A stretch of DNA of 22,316 nucleotides. Source: a virus. The stretch covers positions 1-22,316 of IMG/VR virus record IMGVR_UViG_3300043409_001142. One strand, 5' to 3'. This document shows, piece after piece, positions 12,650-19,343 of the stretch. The notes beneath the pieces were generated by a model that was not told where the DNA came from, searched no databases, and worked only from the letters and a program-made list of their open reading frames with translations. Numbering within the stretch: the stretch's first letter is position 1; the number at the start of each line of letters is the position of its first letter. The translations under genes and the position numbers were made by a program.

Positions 12650-12946
12650 ATGGTAAAAGACAAGTATCAATGGGTGAAAGGAAAGCTTACTGCTCATCCT
12701 GAATTGCGAGATTCTAATGAAAGATTGTATTATCACTATCTAATAGAGATAAACTATGACTTCTCTAAATCTGCTAAAGATCTACTAAAAGATATGGAAA
12801 ACAGAATTATCCCTTATATGGATAGTTTTGGTCGTGCTTCTCGTAAAGTACAAGAAGAACATCCACATCTTAGAGGTAAACTATGGCAAAAAAAGAAGTT
12901 TAAGAAAGCAGAAGAAGTTAAGCAAGAAATTAGGGATTTAAGCTAA
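12650..12946 (+). CDS. small conserved phage protein with HPELRDS motif
   Basis: A basic 98-residue protein. WVKGKLTAHPELRDSNERLYYHYL at the start, then RIIPYMDSFGRASRKVQEEHPHLRGKLWQKKK: from memory, the pair 'HPELRDS ... ASR-x-x-Q-E-x-x-P-x-L-R-G' marks a widespread small protein family in phage replication and DNA-packaging neighbourhoods. The ASRKVQEEHPHLRG part resembles a helix-turn-helix recognition segment. It is directly downstream of the DnaB-like helicase (12 nt) and in the same reading frame behind its TAG. Probable DNA-binding or helicase-associated role, inferred. Confidence 0.75.
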   Translation: MVKDKYQWVKGKLTAHPELRDSNERLYYHYLIEINYDFSKSAKDLLKDMENRIIPYMDSFGRASRKVQEEHPHLRGKLWQKKKFKKAEEVKQEIRDLS

Positions 12947-12952
12947 AATTCC

Positions 12953-12961
12953 TTATCTTTA
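12953..12961 (+). promoter_or_regulatory. candidate promoter -7 element (TTATCTTTA)
   Basis: TATCTTTA differs from the Bacteroidota -7 consensus TAnnTTTG only at the last base and lies 31 nt upstream of the ATG at 12993, in the only sizeable gap (46 nt) between replication genes. The same 9-mer occurs at 17579-17587 just before the homing-endonuclease gene. No clear -33 TTG is present. Confidence 0.35.
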
Positions 12962-12992
12962 ATGTAAGTAAACAATTCAAAATTAACATTTT

Positions 12993-13667
12993 ATGGGTCA
13001 ATTATGTTTCCTGGTTGGTAAATCAGGTACAGGTAAATCGACGTCTCTAAGGAATCTTAATCCAGATGAGACGCTAATTATTAATACGGATCAGAAAGCT
13101 CTTCCGTTTAAGAATTTTAGTGCTAAGTACAATGAAGAAAAAGAAAACTATGTAAAGACATCTGATGTCTCTGTAGTTATCGAGACTCTTAAGAAAGCGC
13201 ACAAGAATCCTTATATCAAAACCATTATAATAGACACTTGGTCAAGAATTATGACTGATGCTATTATGAGCCCGAGTTTTCGTGGCGAGAAAGGTTTCGA
13301 TAAATGGACTAAAATGGCAAGTGCTCAGTATGATTTAATTAATATCATTAACGATAGACTTCGCGATGATATTATTATCTATTTATTTGCACACCCAGAG
13401 ACGCATTATGACGAAGCAGGTTTTGCTTCTGAGCGTATTGGTGTACAGGGTAAGATGCTTGAGCGCTTTGTGCCAGAGTCGTTCAGTTCAATTGTTTTAT
13501 ACGCAGAGATTGTTAAAACACCTGGACAACCTAACAGACATGTATTCCGCACTCTTAATTCGGGTATGGATACATGCAAAACTCCACTTGAGATGTTCGA
13601 AGACGCTCAAGTAGATAATGACTTGGTAAACATTAACCAAGCAATTCGTGAATATTATACAATTTAA
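12993..13667 (+). CDS. RecA-like NTPase (Sak4/AAA_24-type), probable recombination protein
   Basis: A 224-residue P-loop protein. Walker A VGKSGTGKST (8-17) at the very N-terminus, TLIINTDQKALPF, Walker B TIIIDTWS (77-84), then YLFAHPETHYD and GKMLERFVPESFSSIVLYAEIV. This order (early P-loop, 'NTDxKxLPF', 'FAH' strand, 'K-x-L-E') is typical of the short RecA-like ATPases that phages use in place of RecA or as single-strand annealing partners (Sak4 and the AAA_24 family). It is followed by two proteins with acidic C-terminal tails, a usual SSB-recombinase pairing. Annealing or strand exchange during replication is inferred. Confidence 0.8.
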   Translation: MGQLCFLVGKSGTGKSTSLRNLNPDETLIINTDQKALPFKNFSAKYNEEKENYVKTSDVSVVIETLKKAHKNPYIKTIIIDTWSRIMTDAIMSPSFRGEKGFDKWTKMASAQYDLINIINDRLRDDIIIYLFAHPETHYDEAGFASERIGVQGKMLERFVPESFSSIVLYAEIVKTPGQPNRHVFRTLNSGMDTCKTPLEMFEDAQVDNDLVNINQAIREYYTI

Positions 13668-13682
13668 TTTAAAACAGCAAAA

Positions 13683-14249
13683 ATGCAAGATTTAATTTGG
13701 GATGCAGTTCCCGCACAAAGAAAAAGAAAAGAGGAGCAATTTACAGCTCCTGTATTAACAATGTCAGCTTTAGTAAAAGCAGGTGGTGGTCGTAAGTTTA
13801 CGTTTAACAAAGCTTCACAAAGCTTATTAGAAATTGAAGGTGAAGACCGTGTATCATTTGGTTTTTCTGCTGATGGACGACATATTTTTATTCGTAAAGC
13901 AGCTGATAAAGCAGGTTTTGCGTTAACAAAGACTTGTACTCTTAGCGATAAGAGAACGTTTGAGTTTATCGCAAAGCGTTTAGGTTTAAATACTGAAGTA
14001 GAAAATCACTTTTTATTTACAGCATGTGAATACCCAGGTGTATTTGAATTGCTTACTATGACAGTAACTGAAGCACCTGTATTTGTTACTACTCAATTTG
14101 GAGAAATTTCTGATGAAGAAGATTTGACAGCTGATTTAGATTCTCTTCCTGAAGTACCTGAAGGTGGAAATGTGTATGAAGAAGCAGTAGTAACTCCAAC
14201 AGAAGATGTTGTTGTAGAAGAATCAGCAGATGAAGACGGAGTTTGGTAA
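13683..14249 (+). CDS. phage replication protein with acidic C-terminal tail
   Basis: A 188-residue protein. The N-terminal 135 residues contain a compact domain (GGGRKFTFNKASQSLLEIEGEDRVSF..., then TFEFIAKRLGLN). The last 50 residues are an unstructured acidic tail full of Glu, Asp and Val that ends ESADEDGVW. An acidic tail ending in an aromatic residue is the hallmark of SSB-type proteins (E. coli SSB, T7 gp2.5), used to bind partner proteins. I recognise no OB-fold motif, so SSB-like is inference from tail and context. It follows the RecA-like NTPase by 15 nt and precedes another protein with an acidic Trp tail. A TTTAAA leader lies 9 nt before the ATG. Confidence 0.7.
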   Translation: MQDLIWDAVPAQRKRKEEQFTAPVLTMSALVKAGGGRKFTFNKASQSLLEIEGEDRVSFGFSADGRHIFIRKAADKAGFALTKTCTLSDKRTFEFIAKRLGLNTEVENHFLFTACEYPGVFELLTMTVTEAPVFVTTQFGEISDEEDLTADLDSLPEVPEGGNVYEEAVVTPTEDVVVEESADEDGVW

Positions 14250-14273
14250 TTAATTTTAAAATAAAAAATAAAT

Positions 14274-14870
14274 ATGTTTAATTTAAATGACAGCGCGTTT
14301 GACGCTAAAGAAGGAGCAGCAATTTTCAACAATGGAAAAGCTGGCGTAGCAGAAGATGTAGTAGTAGCTGTGGCTAAGAAAAAGCCAGAGGACAAACCTA
14401 ATTCTCCTGATTACAAACTAACATTCACTGATTCAAAAGGTGGTGCTTGTAATATGAGTTTCTGGTATGTTGATAAGGCTACTGATTATGCTACTGTTGA
14501 AGAGCTAGTGCAAAAACAAGGTAAAATCCTAAAGCATGTTATCCATGCTATCTATGGTAGCAACTATCAGTTTCTTACAGGATTTGATTCTGCTAATGGT
14601 TTATTAGACGGTTGTATGAAAATCATTCGTGATGGTCTTGCTTCAGGTGTAAAGTTCCGTGTGTTTGCTAACTACGGTTCTACGCAATCTGTAAAGCAAT
14701 ATATTCAACCTCGTTCTTGGGTACCCTTTATGGAGCCGATGAGTGTTGATATTGCTGAGACTCGTTTGAAAGCAGGTAATATCGATGCTATGGACCGTAT
14801 TGAGAAAGATAATTTCTCTTCTACGCCATCTGGAAGCAGCACTACTTTAATAGCAGGAGACGATTGGTGA
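14274..14870 (+). CDS. phage protein with GDDW tail, possible ssDNA-binding protein
   Basis: A 198-residue protein with a conserved-looking globular part (PDYKLTFTDSKGGACNMSFWYVDKAT..., HVIHAIYGSNYQFLTG) and a Ser/Thr linker before the last residues TLIAGDDW. The beta-strand pattern with aromatic residues and the stretch VKFRVFANYGSTQSVKQYIQPRSWVPFME would suit an OB-type fold, but I cannot prove it. The acidic tail ending in Trp parallels that of the preceding protein. Codon choice (GGT, GCT, CGT) suggests good expression, and a terminator follows directly. Possible role: coating ssDNA at the phage fork. Confidence 0.7.
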   Translation: MFNLNDSAFDAKEGAAIFNNGKAGVAEDVVVAVAKKKPEDKPNSPDYKLTFTDSKGGACNMSFWYVDKATDYATVEELVQKQGKILKHVIHAIYGSNYQFLTGFDSANGLLDGCMKIIRDGLASGVKFRVFANYGSTQSVKQYIQPRSWVPFMEPMSVDIAETRLKAGNIDAMDRIEKDNFSSTPSGSSTTLIAGDDW

Positions 14871-14892
14871 TCAATTACTGATTAAATTTACA

Positions 14893-14923
14893 GGAGAGGG
14901 TCTAATCCCTCTCCTTTTGTTTT
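14893..14923 (+). terminator. intrinsic terminator abutting the primase start codon
   Basis: GGAGAGGG (14893-14900) pairs with CCCTCTCC (14907-14914), 8 bp, loop TCTAAT, then TTTTGTTTT (14915-14923) immediately followed by the ATG at 14924. It is a textbook terminator shape with no gap before the next gene, so the primase must be made from readthrough transcripts or a promoter overlapping the hairpin. Confidence 0.85.
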
Positions 14924-15925
14924 ATGAAAGACATAAACTTAAATTCAATTGCATTTAATAGTCAGATTACTCGAGAAGATATCTTAAAGTATCTCACTCA
15001 GGAAGAAATCTATTCGTTTTATTTAGGTGAAGATATTAAAACTTTAGGCGTATATCATAGTCCTCTTCGTGAGGATAATATTCCATCGTTTGCTTTGTAT
15101 TTTCACAAAATGGAAAGAAATATTCTAATGTTTAAGGATTTTGCAACAGGAGACTGTGGAGACTTTGTGGTATTGGTGATGAAGATGTATAACTTAAATT
15201 ACCCTGAAGCACTGAGAAAGATCACATTTGATTTAGGTCTTTCCACGTTTAGCGTTGACGCTGTAAAGCAAACAGTAAATTACACTAGAATAATAGAGAA
15301 AGATAGAGTTGATTTAGGCATTAAGTCTAGACCTTGGGAAGTAAGAGATAAAAAGTTCTGGTCTTCCTTTGGTGTTAAAAGATCTACTCTTGAAAAGTTT
15401 AATGTGCATGCAATTAGTCATATATTCTATAATGACACTGCTGTTAAAACACATGAATATGCTTATGCATATGTAGAGGAAAAAGATAATCGAGTTAGTT
15501 ATAAGATTTATCAGCCTTTTGAACAGAAAATCAAAAAGTGGATTAATAATGCAGATTATTCTGTGCACCAAGGTTACATGCAATTAGTTGCAGAAGGTGA
15601 ATTATTAATTATTACTAAATCTCTAAAAGATGTAATGAGTATCCATGATTGTATGGAAATCTCAGCTGTAGGTTTGCAATCCGAGAGTGTTACAATGAAA
15701 GACTCTGTAATGGATGAGTATAAAACAAGGTTTAAAAAAGTAATCTGCCTGTTTGACAATGATGCAGCAGGCAAAAAGCTATCAATTAGCTTTACTGAAA
15801 AGTTTCAAATACCGCATTTCTTTGTGCCTGAGTTGCTAGGCGTCACAGATTTTAGTGACTTAGTAAAACACAGTGGCAAAGAAGAAGCAGTAAGAATCGT
15901 TAAAAACAAAATAGAAGAACTATGA
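14924..15925 (+). CDS. DnaG-like primase with TOPRIM domain
   Basis: A 333-residue protein. Residues 37-100 (GVYHSPLREDNIPSFALYF...FKDFATGDCGDFVVLVMKMYNLNYPEALRKI) follow the DnaG zinc-domain pattern 'xx-SPFREEKTPSF ... DFxxGxGGDxxxFV' but without the zinc-ligand cysteines. The TOPRIM fold is at 225-300: LLIITKSLKDVMSI in place of the usual 'EGxxD', ISAVGLQSE, and VICLFDNDAAGK (D278-N-D280). The Asp pair that binds Mg2+ is present; the first Glu is replaced by TKSLKD, as in many phage primases. It makes RNA primers for the family A polymerase. Its stop overlaps the vWA gene by ATGA. Its start directly follows the terminator at 14893-14923. Confidence 0.85.
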   Translation: MKDINLNSIAFNSQITREDILKYLTQEEIYSFYLGEDIKTLGVYHSPLREDNIPSFALYFHKMERNILMFKDFATGDCGDFVVLVMKMYNLNYPEALRKITFDLGLSTFSVDAVKQTVNYTRIIEKDRVDLGIKSRPWEVRDKKFWSSFGVKRSTLEKFNVHAISHIFYNDTAVKTHEYAYAYVEEKDNRVSYKIYQPFEQKIKKWINNADYSVHQGYMQLVAEGELLIITKSLKDVMSIHDCMEISAVGLQSESVTMKDSVMDEYKTRFKKVICLFDNDAAGKKLSISFTEKFQIPHFFVPELLGVTDFSDLVKHSGKEEAVRIVKNKIEEL

Positions 15926-17103
15926 ATAGAGCCGATTCACTAAGTAAAACCAGTAAAGATTTAATGTTGAAAGAGCCCTATTACGGGTTCTTTTTAATTA
16001 TGTTAAATAAGGTTTGGAATGATAAAATTCCAACCGCTGGTGTAAGTAAGCAACATATCAATTATCAACTCGTGATAAGCCCTACATTTTGGGAAAGTTT
16101 ATCTGAGGACCATAAGTTAGGTTTGCTAAAGCATGAACTGCTTCATATTGCTTTTGGGCATTTGTCTATCTACTTTAAGTTTGAAGATAGAAGACTAGCC
16201 AATGTTGCAATGGATATGGAGATAAATCAATATATCGATCCTAGTTACCTTCCTGAAGGTGGGATTAAGATAGAAGATTACCCTGAACTAAATCTTGATC
16301 TTAAAGCAGGTTGTAGATATTACTACGATAAGCTTAAACAAGCTCAAGATAAGAAACAACAGACAGGTAGCTGTGGTAGTAAGCCGATGGATAAACTCTT
16401 AGATCAATTAGAAGCAGGAGAAGATCCTTGCAATCACGGTACTTGGGAAGATTTCAAAGATTTATCTGAAGCAGAGCAAAAACTCATTGACAAGCAAATA
16501 CAAAGAATCTTAAACGGAGCAGCTGAGCAAACACGAAAGACTCGTGGCCACGTTCCTGGAGAGATTGAAGGAGTATTAGTGCTTGATGAGATTGTGCCTC
16601 CTAAGTTTAATTGGCGTGCTTATATTCGCAGGTTTACTGGAATTAGCACGAAGATATTTACTAAGAAGAGTCAGCGTAAAGAGAACGTAAGATTTTCTGA
16701 TAATCCTGGTATTAAAATCAAGATGCGTCAGAAAATGCTGTTAGCTATTGACACTTCTGGGTCTGTGAGCAATCAAGAACTGCAAGAATTTATGAATGAG
16801 ATTTATCATATTCATAAAGCAGGTGTAGATATCACAATTATTCAGTGTGATACCAATATTACATCTGTTGAGCCGTACAAGCCAAAAGACAAAGAGTATA
16901 GTGTTACGGGCCGTGGAGGTACTGATTTTGATCCTGTGTTAAAATATTACATGGAACACAGAGAATATACTAGTCTAGTATATTTTACCGACGGTGAATG
17001 TAATACTAGTCTTAAGCCTTCTAAGAAAATCTTATGGGTTTTATCCGAGCGGTCTTATCTCAATGAATCTTTGCCTGGGCAAGTAATTAAATTAGAAATT
17101 TAA
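15922..17103 (+). CDS. vWA-like protein with zinc metallopeptidase motif
   Basis: A 393-residue two-part protein. The N-terminal half has HELLHIAFGH (H71, E72, H75, H80), a HExxHxxxGH zinc-protease signature. The C-terminal half is a von Willebrand A domain with an intact metal site: DTSGS (277-281), GGTDF (332-336) and TDGE (356-359). This is the architecture of the DUF2201 'vWA-like metallopeptidase' family. Such proteins usually sit beside a MoxR-type AAA+ ATPase that acts as their chaperone, and a split MoxR gene follows 12 nt downstream. Substrate unknown; remodelling of a phage or host protein complex is inferred. A terminator-like hairpin lies in its first codons (15971-15992). Confidence 0.85.
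   Translation: MNRADSLSKTSKDLMLKEPYYGFFLIMLNKVWNDKIPTAGVSKQHINYQLVISPTFWESLSEDHKLGLLKHELLHIAFGHLSIYFKFEDRRLANVAMDMEINQYIDPSYLPEGGIKIEDYPELNLDLKAGCRYYYDKLKQAQDKKQQTGSCGSKPMDKLLDQLEAGEDPCNHGTWEDFKDLSEAEQKLIDKQIQRILNGAAEQTRKTRGHVPGEIEGVLVLDEIVPPKFNWRAYIRRFTGISTKIFTKKSQRKENVRFSDNPGIKIKMRQKMLLAIDTSGSVSNQELQEFMNEIYHIHKAGVDITIIQCDTNITSVEPYKPKDKEYSVTGRGGTDFDPVLKYYMEHREYTSLVYFTDGECNTSLKPSKKILWVLSERSYLNESLPGQVIKLEI
15971..15995 (+). other. terminator-like hairpin at the start of the vWA gene
   Basis: AAGAGCCC (15971-15978) pairs with GGGTTCTT (15985-15992), one G-T wobble, loop TATTAC, followed by TTT (15993-15995). It begins 49 nt downstream of the ATG at 15922 and could terminate transcription before most of the vWA gene if untranslated. 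Confidence 0.5.
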
Positions 17104-17115
17104 AAAATTTATTAA

Positions 17116-17535
17116 ATGAGTAATGTACAATTGAATGTCGATGAGCTGAAAGGTTTCATGGGCCACATGGTTAGAAATAATCAATATATTCAATCACAAG
17201 GTAAAGTTCCTGTGACTGTGAATATTTCAGGTGATGCTGGTCTCGGCAAAACCTCTGCAATCTTGCAATTAGGTGAAGAATTAAATATCCCTGTTGTAAA
17301 ATTGAATTTATCTCAGCTAGAAGAGCTTGGTGACTTAATAGGTTTTCCTGTTAAAGAATTTCAAGTTAAAAACGCTGAAGGTAAAACTCTATGGATTACT
17401 GAGCAAGAAATTGACACAGCGACTTCTAAAGGATATCGAGTAACAGATAAGCGAATGACTCATGCTGCGCCTAAATGGATTCAAGGTAAGGGCGAAGGCG
17501 GGTTTTTGATTTTAGATGACTTTACTCGTGCGGAT
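17116..17535 (+). CDS. MoxR-type AAA+ ATPase, exon 1
   Basis: Codes residues 1-140 of a 389-residue ATPase: Walker A GDAGLGKT (39-46) and Walker B LILDDF (131-136), ending FTRAD. The frame runs straight into TAA, the first three bases of the intron, so an unspliced transcript gives a 140-residue fragment with no sensor 1. Joined to 18585, the sequence reads FTRAD-HRFMQAVMEICDRQEY, which matches the 'DEINRA ... LLEAMQER' region of MoxR proteins in length and character. MoxR ATPases work with vWA-domain partners; the upstream gene encodes one. Confidence 0.9.
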
Positions 17536-18584
17536 TAACAAAATATGCAGTCTATTAGTGTTAGTGTAGATAATTTAATTATCTTTATGATATGGAAAAA
17601 TTAAATACACAAACTCTTACGGCAGCATTAAAGTGTAAAGGAGTCTACAAAATTAAAATTAATGATAAAGAGTACATTGGTAGCTCTTGTAATATTGGCC
17701 AAAGATTAAAACACCACTTGTGGTCTCTTGAAAATTTAAAGCATCATAATAGAACAATGCAAAACTTATACAATAAATACGGTAAAGATGAAATTTACTT
17801 TGAAGTTGTAGAAGAATGCATTGATGATATATTAATAGAAAGAGAAGCTCATTATATTAATACACTTAATCCATATATAAATCATATACTAGATCCTCAA
17901 AAAATAATAAGAGATCAGGTGTATAAAAATAGGATAAGTAGTGGATTAAAAAATGCTTACGCAAATGGTCTAAAACCTCATAATCTTAAAACAGTACATA
18001 AATATTCACTTGATAAAGGTGAGTATTTAGAAAGTTTTGATTCTCTTACAGCTGCTGCTAAATCTATTAATGCTAAAAGTGTTAATAGTATAAAAGCAGT
18101 ATGTAATGGAAAACAAACTTCTGCTGGGAGTTATGTTTGGGCTTATAATAAAGTGGATCTAGTTTTTTCTAGAGATAAAAAATATAAGTTGGAACCAGTA
18201 TTACAATATACTAATGATAATCTTTTTATCAAAAAATGGGAGTCTATAACTCAAGCAACTAAAGAACTTAGTGTCTCTAATATTAATAGAGCAATATCTA
18301 AAAACTTAACTGCTGGTGGTTATAGATGGAAAAAAGCATAAAGCGGGTGGTCCGCAATAAATTCTGTGAATTCAGGGAAACTCCAGAGATGGACAATCCT
18401 GAGCCAAGCCTTATAGGGATATAAGGAAGGTGCAACGACTAGTATATGGAGCCTAGAACAGGCAGTAAAATACCAAGAGCGCAGAACACATAGAAATATG
18501 TGATGATATAGTCTGAACTGTAGATATAATCTAAAAAAAAACTACAGAATCATAGGATAAAGAGCCTATGAGTTAACAATAATG
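17536..18584 (+). mobile_element. group I intron (subgroup IA-like) with GIY-YIG endonuclease gene
   Basis: A 1049-nt intron. Guide: GTCCGCA (18350-18356) pairs with exon-1 TGCGGAT (17529-17535), 7 bp with the G-T wobble at the splice site (P1). GGTG (18346-18349) pairs with exon-2 CACC (18585-18588) as P10. Core: P4 TCAGG/CCTGA (18372-18376, 18398-18402), P6a CCTTATA/TATAAGG (18409-18415, 18420-18426), P7 GACTA/TAGTC (18437-18441, 18509-18513), P8 CACATA-GAAA-TATGTG (18487-18502), P9 CTGTAG/CTACAG (18518-18523, 18542-18547) and P9.x CATAGG/CCTATG (18551-18556, 18565-18570). G18584 is the terminal G. A small GCCT/AGGC hairpin between P7 and P3 suggests IA. Insertion is just after Walker B. 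Confidence 0.95.
17592..18341 (+). CDS. GIY-YIG homing endonuclease encoded in the intron
   Basis: A 249-residue protein. N-terminal GIY-YIG nuclease domain: GVYKI (17-21), EYIGSS (27-32), R38 in GQRLKHH and the catalytic Glu in EREAHYI (E85). The C-terminal part carries two IENR1/NUMOD1-like DNA-binding repeats, near residues 136-186 (VHKYSLDKGEYLESFDSLTA and following) and 206-249 (VLQYTNDNLFIKKWESITQA and following). It cleaves intronless alleles so that the intron is copied in; the target should be the exon junction 17535/18585. The gene lies between the 5' splice site and the guide sequence, so it is carried in the P1 loop. TTATCTTTA 5 nt before its ATG may be a promoter; no other signal is visible. 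Confidence 0.9.
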   Translation: MEKLNTQTLTAALKCKGVYKIKINDKEYIGSSCNIGQRLKHHLWSLENLKHHNRTMQNLYNKYGKDEIYFEVVEECIDDILIEREAHYINTLNPYINHILDPQKIIRDQVYKNRISSGLKNAYANGLKPHNLKTVHKYSLDKGEYLESFDSLTAAAKSINAKSVNSIKAVCNGKQTSAGSYVWAYNKVDLVFSRDKKYKLEPVLQYTNDNLFIKKWESITQATKELSVSNINRAISKNLTAGGYRWKKA

Positions 18585-19334
18585 CACCGCTTTATGCAAG
18601 CAGTAATGGAAATCTGTGACAGACAAGAATATGTATCATGGAAGTTGCCTAAGAACTGGCATGTAGTTTTGACTACTAATCCTGACAACGGTGACTATAA
18701 TGTAACTAGCTTAGACGTAGCGCAGCAGACTCGTTTTATTTCTGTTGAACTTAAGTTTGACGAAAGAGTATGGGCTCGTTGGGCAGAAAACGTTAAGATT
18801 GACGGTCGTTGTATTAACTTCTTGTTGATGCATCCTGAGTTAGTAACGCAAAAGGTTAATCCTCGTGCAGTAACTACTTTCTTTAATTCTATTAGTTCTA
18901 TTGAGAAGTTTAACGAAGAGTTGCCGTTGATTCAAATGATCGGCGAGGGTTCTGTTGGCGGTGACTTTAGTTCTATGTTTACTATGTTTATTAACAATAA
19001 GCTAGATAGAATTATTTCTCCTGAGGATATCTTGACCAAGGACGAAGCTTATGTAGTAGGTGCTTTGCGTTCTATGATCGGCGAAGACGATGAGTTCCGT
19101 GCGGATATCTCTAGTGTAGTATCAACTCGTTTGATTAACTATGCGCTACGTGAAGCGGAAACGAAGTCTGTATCTCAAGATGTAATCAATCGCTTGATTA
19201 AGCTGACTACTGATTGCACTTCGTTTACAGATGATTTGAGCTATTATATTGTCAAAGAGTTGACCAATGGGAACAAGCCTAAATTTAGTAAGATGCTACT
19301 TAATCCAAAAGTAGCTAAAATGGTAATTAAATAA
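18585..19334 (+). CDS. MoxR-type AAA+ ATPase, exon 2
   Basis: Codes residues 141-389. It begins HRFMQAVMEICDRQEY and contains NWHVVLTTNPDNGDYNV (sensor 1, TTNP at 170-173), DVAQQTRFISVEL with the likely arginine finger, and a helical C-terminal lid (VNPRAVTTFFNSISSIEKF, sensor 2 region). The apparent start ATG at 18582 lies in the intron's last bases and should not be used. Together with exon 1 this gives a complete AAA+ module, about the usual length for phage MoxR proteins. With the vWA protein upstream it probably forms a protein-remodelling pair; the target is unknown. Confidence 0.9.
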   Translation, partial: HRFMQAVMEICDRQEYVSWKLPKNWHVVLTTNPDNGDYNVTSLDVAQQTRFISVELKFDERVWARWAENVKIDGRCINFLLMHPELVTQKVNPRAVTTFFNSISSIEKFNEELPLIQMIGEGSVGGDFSSMFTMFINNKLDRIISPEDILTKDEAYVVGALRSMIGEDDEFRADISSVVSTRLINYALREAETKSVSQDVINRLIKLTTDCTSFTDDLSYYIVKELTNGNKPKFSKMLLNPKVAKMVIK

Positions 19335-19343
19335 TTAGAACTT

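Noticed and set aside
18573-18584. Alternative 3' splice site with terminal G at 18572
   Set aside because: It would keep the frame but insert LTIM into the MoxR sequence and gives no P10; G18584 gives a 4-bp P10 and the expected length.
18582-19334. Independent gene starting at ATG 18582
   Set aside because: The ATG is made of the last three intron bases; P1 and P10 pairing and the MoxR domain order show that the sequence from 18585 is exon 2.
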